Positions 16,250 through 24,178 of a stretch of DNA of 64,000 bases are shown here, one piece after another. Position numbers and translations under genes: made by a program. Under the pieces are notes generated by a model that was given only the letters and a program-made list of their open reading frames with translations, was not told where the DNA came from and ran no database searches. Position 1 is the first letter of the stretch. Every line of letters begins with the position of its first letter. The DNA comes from Hyphomicrobiales bacterium (GTDB taxonomy: Bacteria; Pseudomonadota; Alphaproteobacteria; Rhizobiales; Beijerinckiaceae): NCBI GenBank assembly GCA_016716745.1, contig JADJVD010000005.1:248001-312000 (forward strand), written 5' to 3'.

Positions 16250-17638
16250 ATGACCGACATCGTTTGCGTTTCCCCCATCGACGGACGTCTCGTCGCCCGC
16301 CGCGTTCCGGCCTCCGCGACGCATATCGCGAGCACGGTCGAGCGCGCCAAGGCGGCCCAGCGCGTCTGGCGCGAGACGAGCCTCGCCGAACGCGCCGCGC
16401 TCTGCCGCGAGGCGGTCGACGCGATGCTGGCGATGGAGGGGGAGATCGTTCCCGAGCTGGCGCTGCAGATGGGCCGGCCCGTGCGCTACGGGGCGGGCGA
16501 GCTGCGCGGCTTCGCCGAGCGCGCGCGGGCGATGATCGACATCGCGGACGAGGCGCTGGCCGATGTCGATCCGGGCCCGAAGGAGGGATTCCGACGCTTC
16601 ATCCGGCGCGAGCCGCTTGGCGTCGTGTTCACGGTCGCGCCGTGGAACTATCCGTATCTGACCGCCGTCAACTCCATCGCGCCCGCGCTGATGGCGGGCA
16701 ACGCCGTCATTCTGAAACATGCGGCGCAGACGATTCTCGTCGGCGAGCGTTTCCAGCGCGCCTTCGACGCGGCGGGCTTTCCGGAAGGCCTGTTCCAGAC
16801 GCTGGTGCTGACGCATGACGACACGCTGCGGCTGATCGGCTCGGGCGAGCTCGATCAGGTGTGCTTCACCGGCTCGGTCGAGGCCGGGCGCGCGATCGAG
16901 CGGGCGGCGGCCGGCACGTTCACCGGCGTCGGCCTTGAGCTTGGCGGCAAGGACCCTGCCTATGTGCGGGCCGACTGCAATTTCGACCATACGGTCGAGA
17001 ATGTCGTCGACGGCGCCTTCTTCAATTCCGGGCAGAGCTGTTGCGGGATCGAGCGCGTCTATGTCGCCGCGTCGATCCACGACCGTTTCGTAGAGGCGGC
17101 GACGGCGTTGGCGAAGCAATATGTGCTCGCCTCGCCGCTCGATCCGGCGACGACGCTCGGGCCGATGGCGCGCGCCTCGCTCGCCGGCGTCGTGCGCGAG
17201 CAGACCGCGCAGGCGCTGGCGCAGGGCGCGCGCGGCACGCTCGACGCGAAGCTGTTCGCCGCCGACAGGCCGGGCACGCCGTGGCTCGCGCCGCAGATCC
17301 TCGTCGACGTCGACCATTCGATGGAGGTGATGACGGAGGAGAGTTTCGGGCCCGTGGTCGGGATCATGAAGGTGGAGAGCGACGAGCAGGCGATCGAGCT
17401 GATGAACGATTCCCGCTACGGTCTGACCGCGTCGATCTGGACAGGCGACGCGGAGGCCGCCGAGCGCATCGGCGAGCGGATCGACACCGGCACGGTCTTC
17501 CTCAACCGCGCCGACTACCTCGATCCCGCGCTCGCCTGGACGGGCGTGAAGGACACCGGGCGCGGGGCCACGCTGTCGCGGGTCGGCTACGAGGCGCTGA
17601 CCCGGCCGAAAAGCTTTCACCTGCGCGTGAAGGTCTGA
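16250..17638 (+). CDS. NAD(P)-dependent aldehyde dehydrogenase
   Basis: A 462-residue aldehyde dehydrogenase superfamily enzyme oxidising an aldehyde to its acid. The cofactor/catalytic core is complete: VAPWNYP near residue 130, FTGSVEAGR, the general base Glu230 in GLELGGKDPAYV, and the nucleophile Cys264 in NSGQSC. EESFGPVVGI and GVKDTGRG lie near the C-terminus. It begins 6 bp after the glutamine-synthetase-like gene, so both form one operon; an aminoaldehyde derived from the gamma-glutamylated substrate is a reasonable guess. Length is slightly short of the usual 475-500. Confidence 0.9.
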   Translation: MTDIVCVSPIDGRLVARRVPASATHIASTVERAKAAQRVWRETSLAERAALCREAVDAMLAMEGEIVPELALQMGRPVRYGAGELRGFAERARAMIDIADEALADVDPGPKEGFRRFIRREPLGVVFTVAPWNYPYLTAVNSIAPALMAGNAVILKHAAQTILVGERFQRAFDAAGFPEGLFQTLVLTHDDTLRLIGSGELDQVCFTGSVEAGRAIERAAAGTFTGVGLELGGKDPAYVRADCNFDHTVENVVDGAFFNSGQSCCGIERVYVAASIHDRFVEAATALAKQYVLASPLDPATTLGPMARASLAGVVREQTAQALAQGARGTLDAKLFAADRPGTPWLAPQILVDVDHSMEVMTEESFGPVVGIMKVESDEQAIELMNDSRYGLTASIWTGDAEAAERIGERIDTGTVFLNRADYLDPALAWTGVKDTGRGATLSRVGYEALTRPKSFHLRVKV

Positions 17639-17688
17639 AGACGGAAAATTGCGGGCGGGGCCTTGTTGCGACCATGATTGGCTGATAC

Positions 17689-17806
17689 CAAGGCCATTCG
17701 ACGACGGCCGACGACTTGGCCTTGCAACGGCGTGCGCCGAAGCCTGCTGACGACCCTTCTGTCATCGCTGACCAACCGGTCGCGCGCTCTTGGCGCGCGG
17801 CTTCGA
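17689..17806 (+). promoter_or_regulatory. Structured leader upstream of the cold-shock gene
   Basis: The 196 bp between the aldehyde dehydrogenase and the cold-shock gene hold two inverted repeats. CAAGGCCA at 17689-17696 pairs with TGGCCTTG at 17717-17724. GCGCGC at 17781-17786 pairs with GCGCGC at 17792-17797 around TCTTG, about 40 bases before the start codon. Long, folded 5' leaders that respond to temperature are known for cspA-type mRNAs. Whether transcription starts far enough upstream to include both hairpins cannot be seen. Confidence 0.4.
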
Positions 17807-17834
17807 TTCACGGCAATTTCTACGAGGTATTCCG

Positions 17835-18044
17835 ATGACCACCGGCACGGTGAAGTGGTTCAACAGCACCAAGGGCTACGGCTTCATTCAGCCCGACGAC
17901 GGCGGCAAGGACGTGTTCGTGCACGTTTCGGCGGTCGAGCGTTCGGGCATGCGCGATCTGGTCGAAGGCCAGAAGGTCGAGTTCGAAGTGATCGCCGACA
18001 AGCGGACGGGCAAGTCCTCCGCCGGCAATCTTCGCGCCGCCTGA
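17835..18044 (+). CDS. Cold-shock domain protein, CspA family
   Basis: A 69-residue single cold-shock domain that binds single-stranded RNA and DNA. RNP-1 is KGYGFIQ and RNP-2 is VFVHVS, after the TGTVKWFN start. I chose ATG 17835, preceded by GAGG, because the open frame upstream encodes nothing conserved. It appears monocistronic, with a long leader and its own terminator directly downstream. Confidence 0.95.
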   Translation: MTTGTVKWFNSTKGYGFIQPDDGGKDVFVHVSAVERSGMRDLVEGQKVEFEVIADKRTGKSSAGNLRAA

Positions 18045-18063
18045 TCGGCTTATGCCGGTTTCG

Positions 18064-18096
18064 AAGCCCCGGTCTCGCGACCGGGGCTTTTCTTTT
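18064..18096 (+). terminator. Rho-independent terminator of the cold-shock gene
   Basis: An 11-bp perfect stem, AAGCCCCGGTC with GACCGGGGCTT, closes a TCGC loop and is followed by TTCTTTT. It starts 20 bp after the cold-shock stop codon. Confidence 0.9.
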
Positions 18097-18197
18097 GCGC
18101 GCATGTCTGTTCCTCGCGCGGCTGGGGCGCGGGCCCCTAAATCGGTTTGCGTCGGCGCCGCCGCCGCGTCCACAATGGCGCGGGAGGATGTGTCGGC

Positions 18198-18950
18198 ATG
18201 AACAGAATCGATCTCGAGGGTCGCCGCGCGATCGTCACGGGCGGGGCGCGCGGCATCGGCTACGCGGCGGCGGAGCGGATGCTGAAATCCGGCGCGTCCG
18301 TGGCGCTCTGGGACATGGACGGCGCGCGCCTCGCGCAGGCGGGCGCCGCGCTCGGCGCGCTCGGCAAGGTGACGACGCATGTCGTCGAGCTCACCGACGA
18401 GGCCGCCGTCGACGCGGCCGCCGCGGCGGTCGCCGCCGCGCATGGCGGGATCGACATTCTCGTCAACAACGCCGGGATCACCGGCGGCAACGGCAGGCTG
18501 TGGGAGCTTGCGCCCGAGGTCTGGCGCAAGGTCGTCGAGGTCAATCTCGTCGCCCCCTATCTGACCTGCCGGGCCGTCGTGCCGCACATGCTGAAGGGCG
18601 GCTGGGGGCGCATCGTCAATGTCGCCTCGATCGCCGGCAAGGAGGGCAACCCCAACGCCTCGCATTATTCGGCGTCGAAGGCGGGGCTGATCGGCCTCAC
18701 CAAGTCGCTCGGCAAGGAGCTGGCGACGACGAGCGTGCTGGTCAACTGCATCACGCCGGCGGCGGCGCGCACCGAGATCTTCGACCAGATGAAGCAGGAG
18801 CACATCGACTTCATGCTGTCGAAGATTCCGATGAACCGCTTTCTTCAGGTCGAGGAGGTCGCCGGCCTCATCGCCTGGCTGTCGTCGCCGGACTGCGCCT
18901 TCTCGACCGGCGCCGTGTTCGACATCTCGGGCGGGCGCGCGACCTACTGA
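18198..18950 (+). CDS. SDR-family NAD(P) oxidoreductase, FabG-like
   Basis: A 250-residue classical short-chain dehydrogenase. The ATG at 18198 is preceded by GGGAGGA; the longer frame upstream is arginine-rich and unconserved. Motifs seen: TGGARGIG (residues 14-21) for the cofactor, NNAG, the catalytic Ser144, Tyr157 and Lys161 (YSASK). Asp39 in LWDMDG after the second strand favours NAD over NADP. It stands alone between the cold-shock terminator and the convergent threonine dehydratase gene, 4 bp from that gene's end. The substrate is unknown; sugar acids and 3-oxoacyl esters are typical for close relatives. Confidence 0.88.
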   Translation: MNRIDLEGRRAIVTGGARGIGYAAAERMLKSGASVALWDMDGARLAQAGAALGALGKVTTHVVELTDEAAVDAAAAAVAAAHGGIDILVNNAGITGGNGRLWELAPEVWRKVVEVNLVAPYLTCRAVVPHMLKGGWGRIVNVASIAGKEGNPNASHYSASKAGLIGLTKSLGKELATTSVLVNCITPAAARTEIFDQMKQEHIDFMLSKIPMNRFLQVEEVAGLIAWLSSPDCAFSTGAVFDISGGRATY

Positions 18951-18954
18951 GGCC

Positions 18955-20205
18955 TCACAGAACCGCGCCGACGGCGAGCGGATCGGCGTCGCCGGTCGGC
19001 GCAAGGCGCCGCGAGGCCAGACCCGCCGTCGCGAGGCCGTGCAGGATTTCCTGCGTGTGCATGCGCCCGCGCGTCTCCATCGAGATGTCGACGGAGACGC
19101 CCTTGGCCGGCACGTCGAGCATCAGGCGACGGTGCGAGACTTCCAGAATGTTGCCGCCGATCTCGCCGATCTTCGAGGTGATGAGGCCGAGCAGGCCGGG
19201 ACGGTCCGGCGCCGTGACGCGGATGTGCACGATGCGGCCGTCGCGCTCCAGCTCGCGCACCATGATGGCGGCGAGCAGGCGCGCGTCGATATTGCCGCCC
19301 GAGAGAATGATTCCGACCTTCTTGCCGCGAAACAGCTCCGGCTCGGCGAGCAGCGCGGCGAGGCCCGCGGCGCCGGCGCCTTCCGCCATCGTGCGTTGCA
19401 GCGTGGCGAGCGCGTTGACGGCCCGCTCGAGGTCGCTCTCGTCGACCAGGATCATGCGGTCGACGAGCGCGCGCACGATCTCGAGCGTCAGCCTGCCGAC
19501 ATTCTTGACCGCTATGCCCTCGGCCAGAGTCGGCCCGCCGATCGGCAGATTGCCGCGCCCCAGCGCGTTCCAGAACGAAGGGTAAAGCTCGGCCTCGACG
19601 CCGACGACCTGCATCGTCGGCCTCAGCGCGCGCGCGGCGACGGCGGCGCCGGAGACAAGGCCGCCGCCGCCCACCGGAACGATCAGCGCGTCGAGATCGG
19701 GCGCGTCGGCGATCAGCTCGAGCGTCGCCGTGCCCTGTCCGGCGATGACGTGCGGATCGTCGTAAGGATGGACGAGGGTGAGGCCGTCGCTGGCGATCAG
19801 TTCGCGCACGCGCGCCTCGCTGTCGGCCAACGTGTCGCCATGCAGGATGACCCGCGCGCCGAAACCGCGCGTCTTCTCGACCTTCACGATCGGCGTCGAG
19901 GCCGGCATGACGATGGTGGCGGGCACGCCGAGGCGCGTGGCGAACAGCGACACCGCCTGTGCGTGATTGCCGGCCGACATCGCGACGACGCCGCGCGCCC
20001 GCTCGGCCTCGCCGAGCGAGGCGAGCTTGACGATGGCGCCGCGATCCTTGAACGCGCCGGTCGCCTGCATGTTCTCGTATTTCAGCCAGACCTCGGCCCC
20101 GGTGAGCGCGGAGAGGGCGGGCGGCGGAAAGGTCGGCGAGCGAACGATCTGGCCTGCGACGATGCGCGCGGCGCGTTCGACATCGGCGAAGGACACCACC
20201 GTCAT
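18955..20205 (-). CDS. Threonine ammonia-lyase with C-terminal ACT domain
   Basis: A 416-residue fold-type II PLP enzyme converting threonine to 2-oxobutyrate and ammonia. The PLP lysine is Lys53 in ATGAFKDRGA; the phosphate-binding loop is VGGGGLVSG; LSGGN lies near residue 310. The last ~80 residues form an ACT-like regulatory domain (TAPDRPGLLGLITSKIGEIG), as in the biodegradative-type enzymes of about 400 residues rather than long IlvA. It is 21 bp downstream of a LivH-like permease gene on the same strand, which may import a branched-chain or hydroxy amino acid for it. Confidence 0.92.
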   Translation of the reverse strand: MTVVSFADVERAARIVAGQIVRSPTFPPPALSALTGAEVWLKYENMQATGAFKDRGAIVKLASLGEAERARGVVAMSAGNHAQAVSLFATRLGVPATIVMPASTPIVKVEKTRGFGARVILHGDTLADSEARVRELIASDGLTLVHPYDDPHVIAGQGTATLELIADAPDLDALIVPVGGGGLVSGAAVAARALRPTMQVVGVEAELYPSFWNALGRGNLPIGGPTLAEGIAVKNVGRLTLEIVRALVDRMILVDESDLERAVNALATLQRTMAEGAGAAGLAALLAEPELFRGKKVGIILSGGNIDARLLAAIMVRELERDGRIVHIRVTAPDRPGLLGLITSKIGEIGGNILEVSHRRLMLDVPAKGVSVDISMETRGRMHTQEILHGLATAGLASRRLAPTGDADPLAVGAVL

Positions 20206-20226
20206 CTCACCCTCTCAATCCCGCTC

Positions 20227-21579
20227 TCAAACCTGTCGCGGGCCGCCCTCGCGCCAGCCCAGCAGCCCGCCCGGCCGGAACACGAGAACGGCGACGAGCA
20301 CCGTATAGACCGCCACGTCCCGGTACACGATGGGGAAAACCGCAGACCACAGCGCCTCGAAGGCGCCGACCGCCGCGCCGCCGATCAGCGCGCCCGGCAC
20401 GGAGCCGACGCCGCCGAGGATCGCCGCGATGAGCGCCTTCAGCCCGAGCGTCGTCGACGTGCCGTAGCCGACCCCGCCGTGATAGGCGGTCAGCACGAAG
20501 CCGGCGAGACCGGCGAGGCCGCCGGCCAGCGTGAAGGCGTTGATCAGCACGCCGCGCGGGGAGACGCCCATCAGCGCCGCCATCTGCGGGTCGTCGGCGC
20601 TCGCCCGCCAGTCGCGGCCGAAGGGCGTCCACGCCATCACGGCGAGCAGCCAGAGGCCGGCCGCCGTCGCGACGGCGGCGACCATCAGCGCGACGGGCGT
20701 GACGGTGACGACGAAGTCGCCGCTGCGCGCGAGCGCGATCGGCTCGGCGTAGATCGGCCCCAGCCAGCGCAGCGAGGCGCCCTGCGTCAGGCGCAGATAT
20801 TCCTGCAGGAAGAGCGACAGGCCGACCGTGGCGACGAGCGCCTGCTGGCCGCTCGCCCGCCGCAGCGGCCAGAACACCCATGCGGCGACTGCGCCGGAGT
20901 GCAGCGTCGCCGTCCACAGCGCGAGCGCGGCGGCGACGCCCATCGCCAGCGAGACGCGCCCGTCGGCCAGCGCCAGAAAGCCGATCAGCGCGGCGTAGCC
21001 GCCGGCGGCCGCCATCTCTCCGAAAGCGAGGTTGATGCGCCCGACGAGGCCGTAGACGAGCGCGTAGGACGCGGCGAGCAGCGCATAGACCGCCATCAGC
21101 GGCAGCGCGTTCATCATCTGCTGCAACCCGTAGGCGAGCGCGAAGGGCAGGCCGCGCGCCGCCTCGAGGCCGAGCGCGGGGGCAGGATCGGCGCCGGCGG
21201 CGTCCGGCGTCGCCAGCCAGAAGCGCTTCAGGAAGATCAGTTGCGGCTCGGGGAAGACGCCGTCCTGCGTTCGCACCCAGTTGAGGTCGGGTTCGCCGGC
21301 GGAGCCGGGGCGCTCGGCGAAGCGGCACTCGACGAAGCGGGCGCGGTCCGGCCCGCGTCCGACGCGGTAGTCGATCCGCGCCCAGCGCCGTCCGCCCTCG
21401 CGCGCGAAGGCGAAGACGCCGCCGGTCTGCGACAGGATCGTGATCGGCGCGCCGGGCGGCGCGAGCGTCGGCGCGATCAGACGGCACAGCCGCGTCTCCT
21501 GCGGATCGGCAGGCTCCGCGCAGCCGACGAGCGCGAAGGTCAGCAGAAGAAAGATCGCGAATGCGCGCCACGCCGTCAT
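20227..21579 (-). CDS. Solitary LivH-type ABC permease with N-terminal extracytoplasmic domain
   Basis: A 450-residue protein whose C-terminal ~300 residues form a branched-chain amino acid ABC permease of the LivH type (MAVYALLAASYALVYGLVGR, AFTLAGGLAGLAGFVLTAYH, AAILGGVGSVPGALIGG). Unlike ordinary LivH (about 290 residues), it begins with a signal sequence ending in a lipobox-like LVGCAEP, then about 130 residues that would lie outside the membrane before the first permease helix. No ATPase, LivM or binding protein is adjacent. It is co-oriented with threonine dehydratase. Partners must be encoded elsewhere, or the fused domain substitutes for a binding protein. Confidence 0.82.
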   Translation of the reverse strand: MTAWRAFAIFLLLTFALVGCAEPADPQETRLCRLIAPTLAPPGAPITILSQTGGVFAFAREGGRRWARIDYRVGRGPDRARFVECRFAERPGSAGEPDLNWVRTQDGVFPEPQLIFLKRFWLATPDAAGADPAPALGLEAARGLPFALAYGLQQMMNALPLMAVYALLAASYALVYGLVGRINLAFGEMAAAGGYAALIGFLALADGRVSLAMGVAAALALWTATLHSGAVAAWVFWPLRRASGQQALVATVGLSLFLQEYLRLTQGASLRWLGPIYAEPIALARSGDFVVTVTPVALMVAAVATAAGLWLLAVMAWTPFGRDWRASADDPQMAALMGVSPRGVLINAFTLAGGLAGLAGFVLTAYHGGVGYGTSTTLGLKALIAAILGGVGSVPGALIGGAAVGAFEALWSAVFPIVYRDVAVYTVLVAVLVFRPGGLLGWREGGPRQV

Positions 21580-21644
21580 CGGCCCATCCTAGACAGGGGC
21601 CGTGCGACAGGGGAACGTCGGGCGTCGTCGACGGGGGACGAAAC

Positions 21645-22307
21645 ATGTGGAGGCGGGCGCTGGCGCTGTGCGTCGCATCGTTTGCGGGCGGAGCCGCCAG
21701 GGCCGAGCCGCCGCCGGGTCTCGCGCGTCTCGCCGACGTCGCGCCCGCCATCAGGCAGGAGATGCGCTACGCCGGCGCCGACAATTTCACGGGTCGGCCG
21801 GTTCCCGGCTACACGATCCCTGCGTGCTGGCTGACGCCGGAGGCGGCGCAGGCGCTCGCCCGCGCGCAGGCGACGGCGGCGCGCGAGGGGTTCGCGCTGA
21901 TCGTGTGGGACTGCTACCGGCCGCCGAAGGCGACGGCGGCGTTTCTGGCCTGGGCGCGCGATCCCGGCGATCAGGCGCGCAAGGCCGACTACTATCCCGG
22001 ACTCGACAAGTCGGAGTTGTTCGCGCGCGGCTATATCGGCGCGCATTCGACGCATGGGCTCGGCGCGGCGGTCGACCTTGGCCTGACGAAGGACGGCCGC
22101 ACGCTCGATTTCGGGTCGGGCTACGACCTGTTCGATCCGCGCTCGGCGACGGCGAGCCGCGCAGTGTCGCGCATCGCGCAGGCGAACCGGGGGCGGCTGA
22201 AGCGCATCATGGAGAGCGCGGGCTTCGCCAACTATGCGCGCGAGTGGTGGCACTACGGGCTCAAGGGCGCGCGCGGGGCGCGGGCGTTCGAGGCGGACAT
22301 CGAGTGA
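21645..22307 (+). CDS. D-alanyl-D-alanine dipeptidase, VanX/DdpX family (M15D)
   Basis: A 220-residue exported zinc peptidase. ATG 21645 starts a signal peptide ending about residue 20 (ARA-EPP). Zinc and catalytic motifs are intact: Arg92 in WDCYRPP, His137 and Asp144 in STHGLGAAVDLG, Glu200 and His203 in EWWHYGL. It hydrolyses D-Ala-D-Ala released in peptidoglycan turnover; no van resistance genes are near, so a housekeeping role fits. It is divergent from the LivH-like permease with 65 bp between the starts. Confidence 0.9.
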   Translation: MWRRALALCVASFAGGAARAEPPPGLARLADVAPAIRQEMRYAGADNFTGRPVPGYTIPACWLTPEAAQALARAQATAAREGFALIVWDCYRPPKATAAFLAWARDPGDQARKADYYPGLDKSELFARGYIGAHSTHGLGAAVDLGLTKDGRTLDFGSGYDLFDPRSATASRAVSRIAQANRGRLKRIMESAGFANYAREWWHYGLKGARGARAFEADIE

Positions 22308-22311
22308 CGGG

Positions 22312-22373
22312 GCGAGCCGGAGGCTCGCGGTCCCAAGGGGCGGCGCCGCGTGCGAGCCGGAGGCTCGCGGTCC
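22312..22373. repeat. Two copies of a REP-like palindromic repeat
   Basis: GCGAGCC-GGA-GGCTCGC followed by GGTCC occurs at 22312-22333 and again at 22352-22373, between the convergent ends of the dipeptidase and phosphatase genes. Each copy can fold into a 7-bp hairpin. Such units often occur in many copies between genes; whether this genome has more cannot be seen. Confidence 0.75.
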
Positions 22374-22401
22374 GAGGGGCGCGCGGTCCGGTCGAGACGC
22401 C

Positions 22402-22980
22402 TCAGGCCGGCGTCGCCATCTCCAGTTCGGCGCCGCGCCCGAGATCGGTCATCCAGATCTTGAATTCGGGGCGCGCGACCATCTGCCGGCCGTAGTGGCG
22501 GCGCAGCGCCTCGACCAGCGCGCCGCCTCGGCCGAGTTGCGCGTCGGCGAAGCCGATCATGCGGGAATTCGGCCAGGCCTGCGGGCGAATGGCGACGAGG
22601 CGGCGGAACAGGCTGTCCGCGTCCTCATGGGCGTTGGCCTGCGCCATCAGCGTCAGCATCGCAGCCGTCGAGCGCGAGACGCCCATATGGCAATGCACGA
22701 GCAGATGGCCTTCGCCGCCGTTCCGAGGGGCGAGCCCCTCGCCGAAGCGCAGGATCCCGGCGACATGCTCGGGCTGCGGCGTCACACGGCCGGGCAGGGG
22801 CGCGATATCGTCGTGAAAGCGCAGCGTCACGCGATGATGCGAGGTGAAGGTCTCGAATGCGTCGAGCTCGGCGCGTTCGGGGTCGAGGATCGAGAGCACA
22901 TGCGTCACCGCGCGCGCGCCGTGACGAGGCAGCTCCTCGATCCCGCAGATGGTCAGCAGGGGAATGTCGACGGATTTCAT
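22402..22980 (-). CDS. Dual-specificity / tyrosine phosphatase-like protein
   Basis: A 192-residue cytoplasmic protein with the cysteine phosphatase P-loop HCHMGVSRSTA: nucleophile Cys97 and Arg103. Asp57 or Asp58 in RFHDD could be the general acid. It follows hemB by 23 bp on the same strand, so the two are probably co-transcribed. Related proteins are common in Hyphomicrobiales without a known substrate. Confidence 0.82.
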   Translation of the reverse strand: MKSVDIPLLTICGIEELPRHGARAVTHVLSILDPERAELDAFETFTSHHRVTLRFHDDIAPLPGRVTPQPEHVAGILRFGEGLAPRNGGEGHLLVHCHMGVSRSTAAMLTLMAQANAHEDADSLFRRLVAIRPQAWPNSRMIGFADAQLGRGGALVEALRRHYGRQMVARPEFKIWMTDLGRGAELEMATPA

Positions 22981-23003
22981 ATCGGTTCCGGTTGGCGCGA
23001 CGC

Positions 23004-24041
23004 TCAGCCCTTTCGGAGCTTTTCGGCGACACGCGGGGCGAAGTAGGTGAGCACGCCGTCGGCGCCGGCGCGCTTGAAGGCGAGCAGCGATTCGATCATC
23101 GCCTTGTCGCCGTCGAGCCAGCCATTGCCGGCCGCCGCCATGATCATCGCGTACTCGCCCGACACCTGATACGCAAAAGTGGGCATGGCGAAGGCGTCCT
23201 TCACCCGGCGCACGATGTCGAGATAGGGCATGCCGGGCTTGACCATCACCATGTCGGCGCCTTCCTCGATGTCGGCCGACACTTCGCGGATCGCCTCGTC
23301 GCCATTGGCGGGGTCCATCTGGTAGGTGCGCTTGTCGCCCCGCAGCACGCCGCCGGAGCCGACCGCTTCCCGGAACGGGCCGTAGAAGGCCGAGGCGTAT
23401 TTGGCCGCATAGGCCATGATCTGCACGTCGAAGAAGCCCTCGCCGTCGAGGCCGGCGCGGATCGCGCCGATGCGCCCGTCCATCATGTCGGAGGGGGCGA
23501 TCACGTCCGCCCCGGCGCGCGCCTGATTGAGCGCCTGTTCGACCAGCACGGCCACCGTCTCGTCGTTCAGGATGCGCTCGCCCGCCATCAACCCGTCATG
23601 GCCGTGGCTCGTATAGGGGTCGAGCGCGACGTCGGTCATCAGGCCGATCTCGGGCACGGCTTTCTTGATCGCGCGGCAGGCGCGGCAGACGAGGTTCTGC
23701 TCGTTCAGCGCCTCGCTGCCGTGCTCGTCCTTCAGGCTCGCCTCCGTGTAGGGGAAAAAGGCGATCGCCGGGATCTCCAGCCTGGCCGCGCGCTCGGCCT
23801 CGCGCACCGCCTCGTCGACCGACAGGCGCTCGACGCCGGGCATCGAGCCGACGGGAATGCGCGTCTTCTCACCTTCGACGAGGAAGATCGGCCAGATCAG
23901 GTCGTTCGTCGTCAGCACGTTCTCGCGCACCAGCCGGCGCGCCCACTCCGCCTTGCGGTTGCGGCGATGGCGGTGGGTGAGCGGCAACGGCTCGGCTTCG
24001 GCGGTCGCGGTGGCGGGGCGGGAACGCAGCGGCGTGACCAT
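23004..24041 (-). CDS. hemB: Delta-aminolevulinic acid dehydratase (porphobilinogen synthase)
   Basis: HemB (345 residues) condenses two 5-aminolevulinate molecules to porphobilinogen in haem and cobalamin synthesis. The start at 24041 has GGAG seven bases upstream; the open frame reaches further but without conservation. Motifs: LIWPIFLVEG, DVALDPYTSHGHDG, IAPSDMMDGRIGAIR with the A-site Lys region following in FYGPFREA, and the active-site Lys in MVMVKPGMPYLD. The metal site DVALDPYTSHGHDG lacks the cysteines of zinc enzymes, so it should be the magnesium type usual in alphaproteobacteria. Confidence 0.95.
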   Translation of the reverse strand: MVTPLRSRPATATAEAEPLPLTHRHRRNRKAEWARRLVRENVLTTNDLIWPIFLVEGEKTRIPVGSMPGVERLSVDEAVREAERAARLEIPAIAFFPYTEASLKDEHGSEALNEQNLVCRACRAIKKAVPEIGLMTDVALDPYTSHGHDGLMAGERILNDETVAVLVEQALNQARAGADVIAPSDMMDGRIGAIRAGLDGEGFFDVQIMAYAAKYASAFYGPFREAVGSGGVLRGDKRTYQMDPANGDEAIREVSADIEEGADMVMVKPGMPYLDIVRRVKDAFAMPTFAYQVSGEYAMIMAAAGNGWLDGDKAMIESLLAFKRAGADGVLTYFAPRVAEKLRKG

Positions 24042-24178
24042 GAAAGGCTCCGGAAGACGACCCGCCTCCCATATCACGACCGCGCGTCCCGCCGCCATGC
24101 GGCCGCGCGCGGGCCTCATTTGACGCTGGCGCGGCCAGCCACTATCCGGGTCGGGCCATTGCGCAGGGAGGAGTGACC

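Noticed and set aside
14780..17620. A 946-codon minus-strand open frame
   Set aside because: It lies opposite the glutamine-synthetase-like and aldehyde dehydrogenase genes, both with intact motifs. No recognisable product.
18955..21579. A full branched-chain amino acid ABC operon around the LivH-like gene
   Set aside because: Only a permease is present; the neighbour is threonine dehydratase and no ATP-binding Walker motif occurs nearby.
19039..21834. A 931-codon plus-strand open frame
   Set aside because: It is antisense to threonine dehydratase and the LivH-like permease.
21645..22307. A vancomycin resistance locus, suggested by the VanX-type dipeptidase
   Set aside because: There is no VanH, VanA-type ligase or VanRS pair. 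A turnover role in D-Ala-D-Ala recycling is enough.
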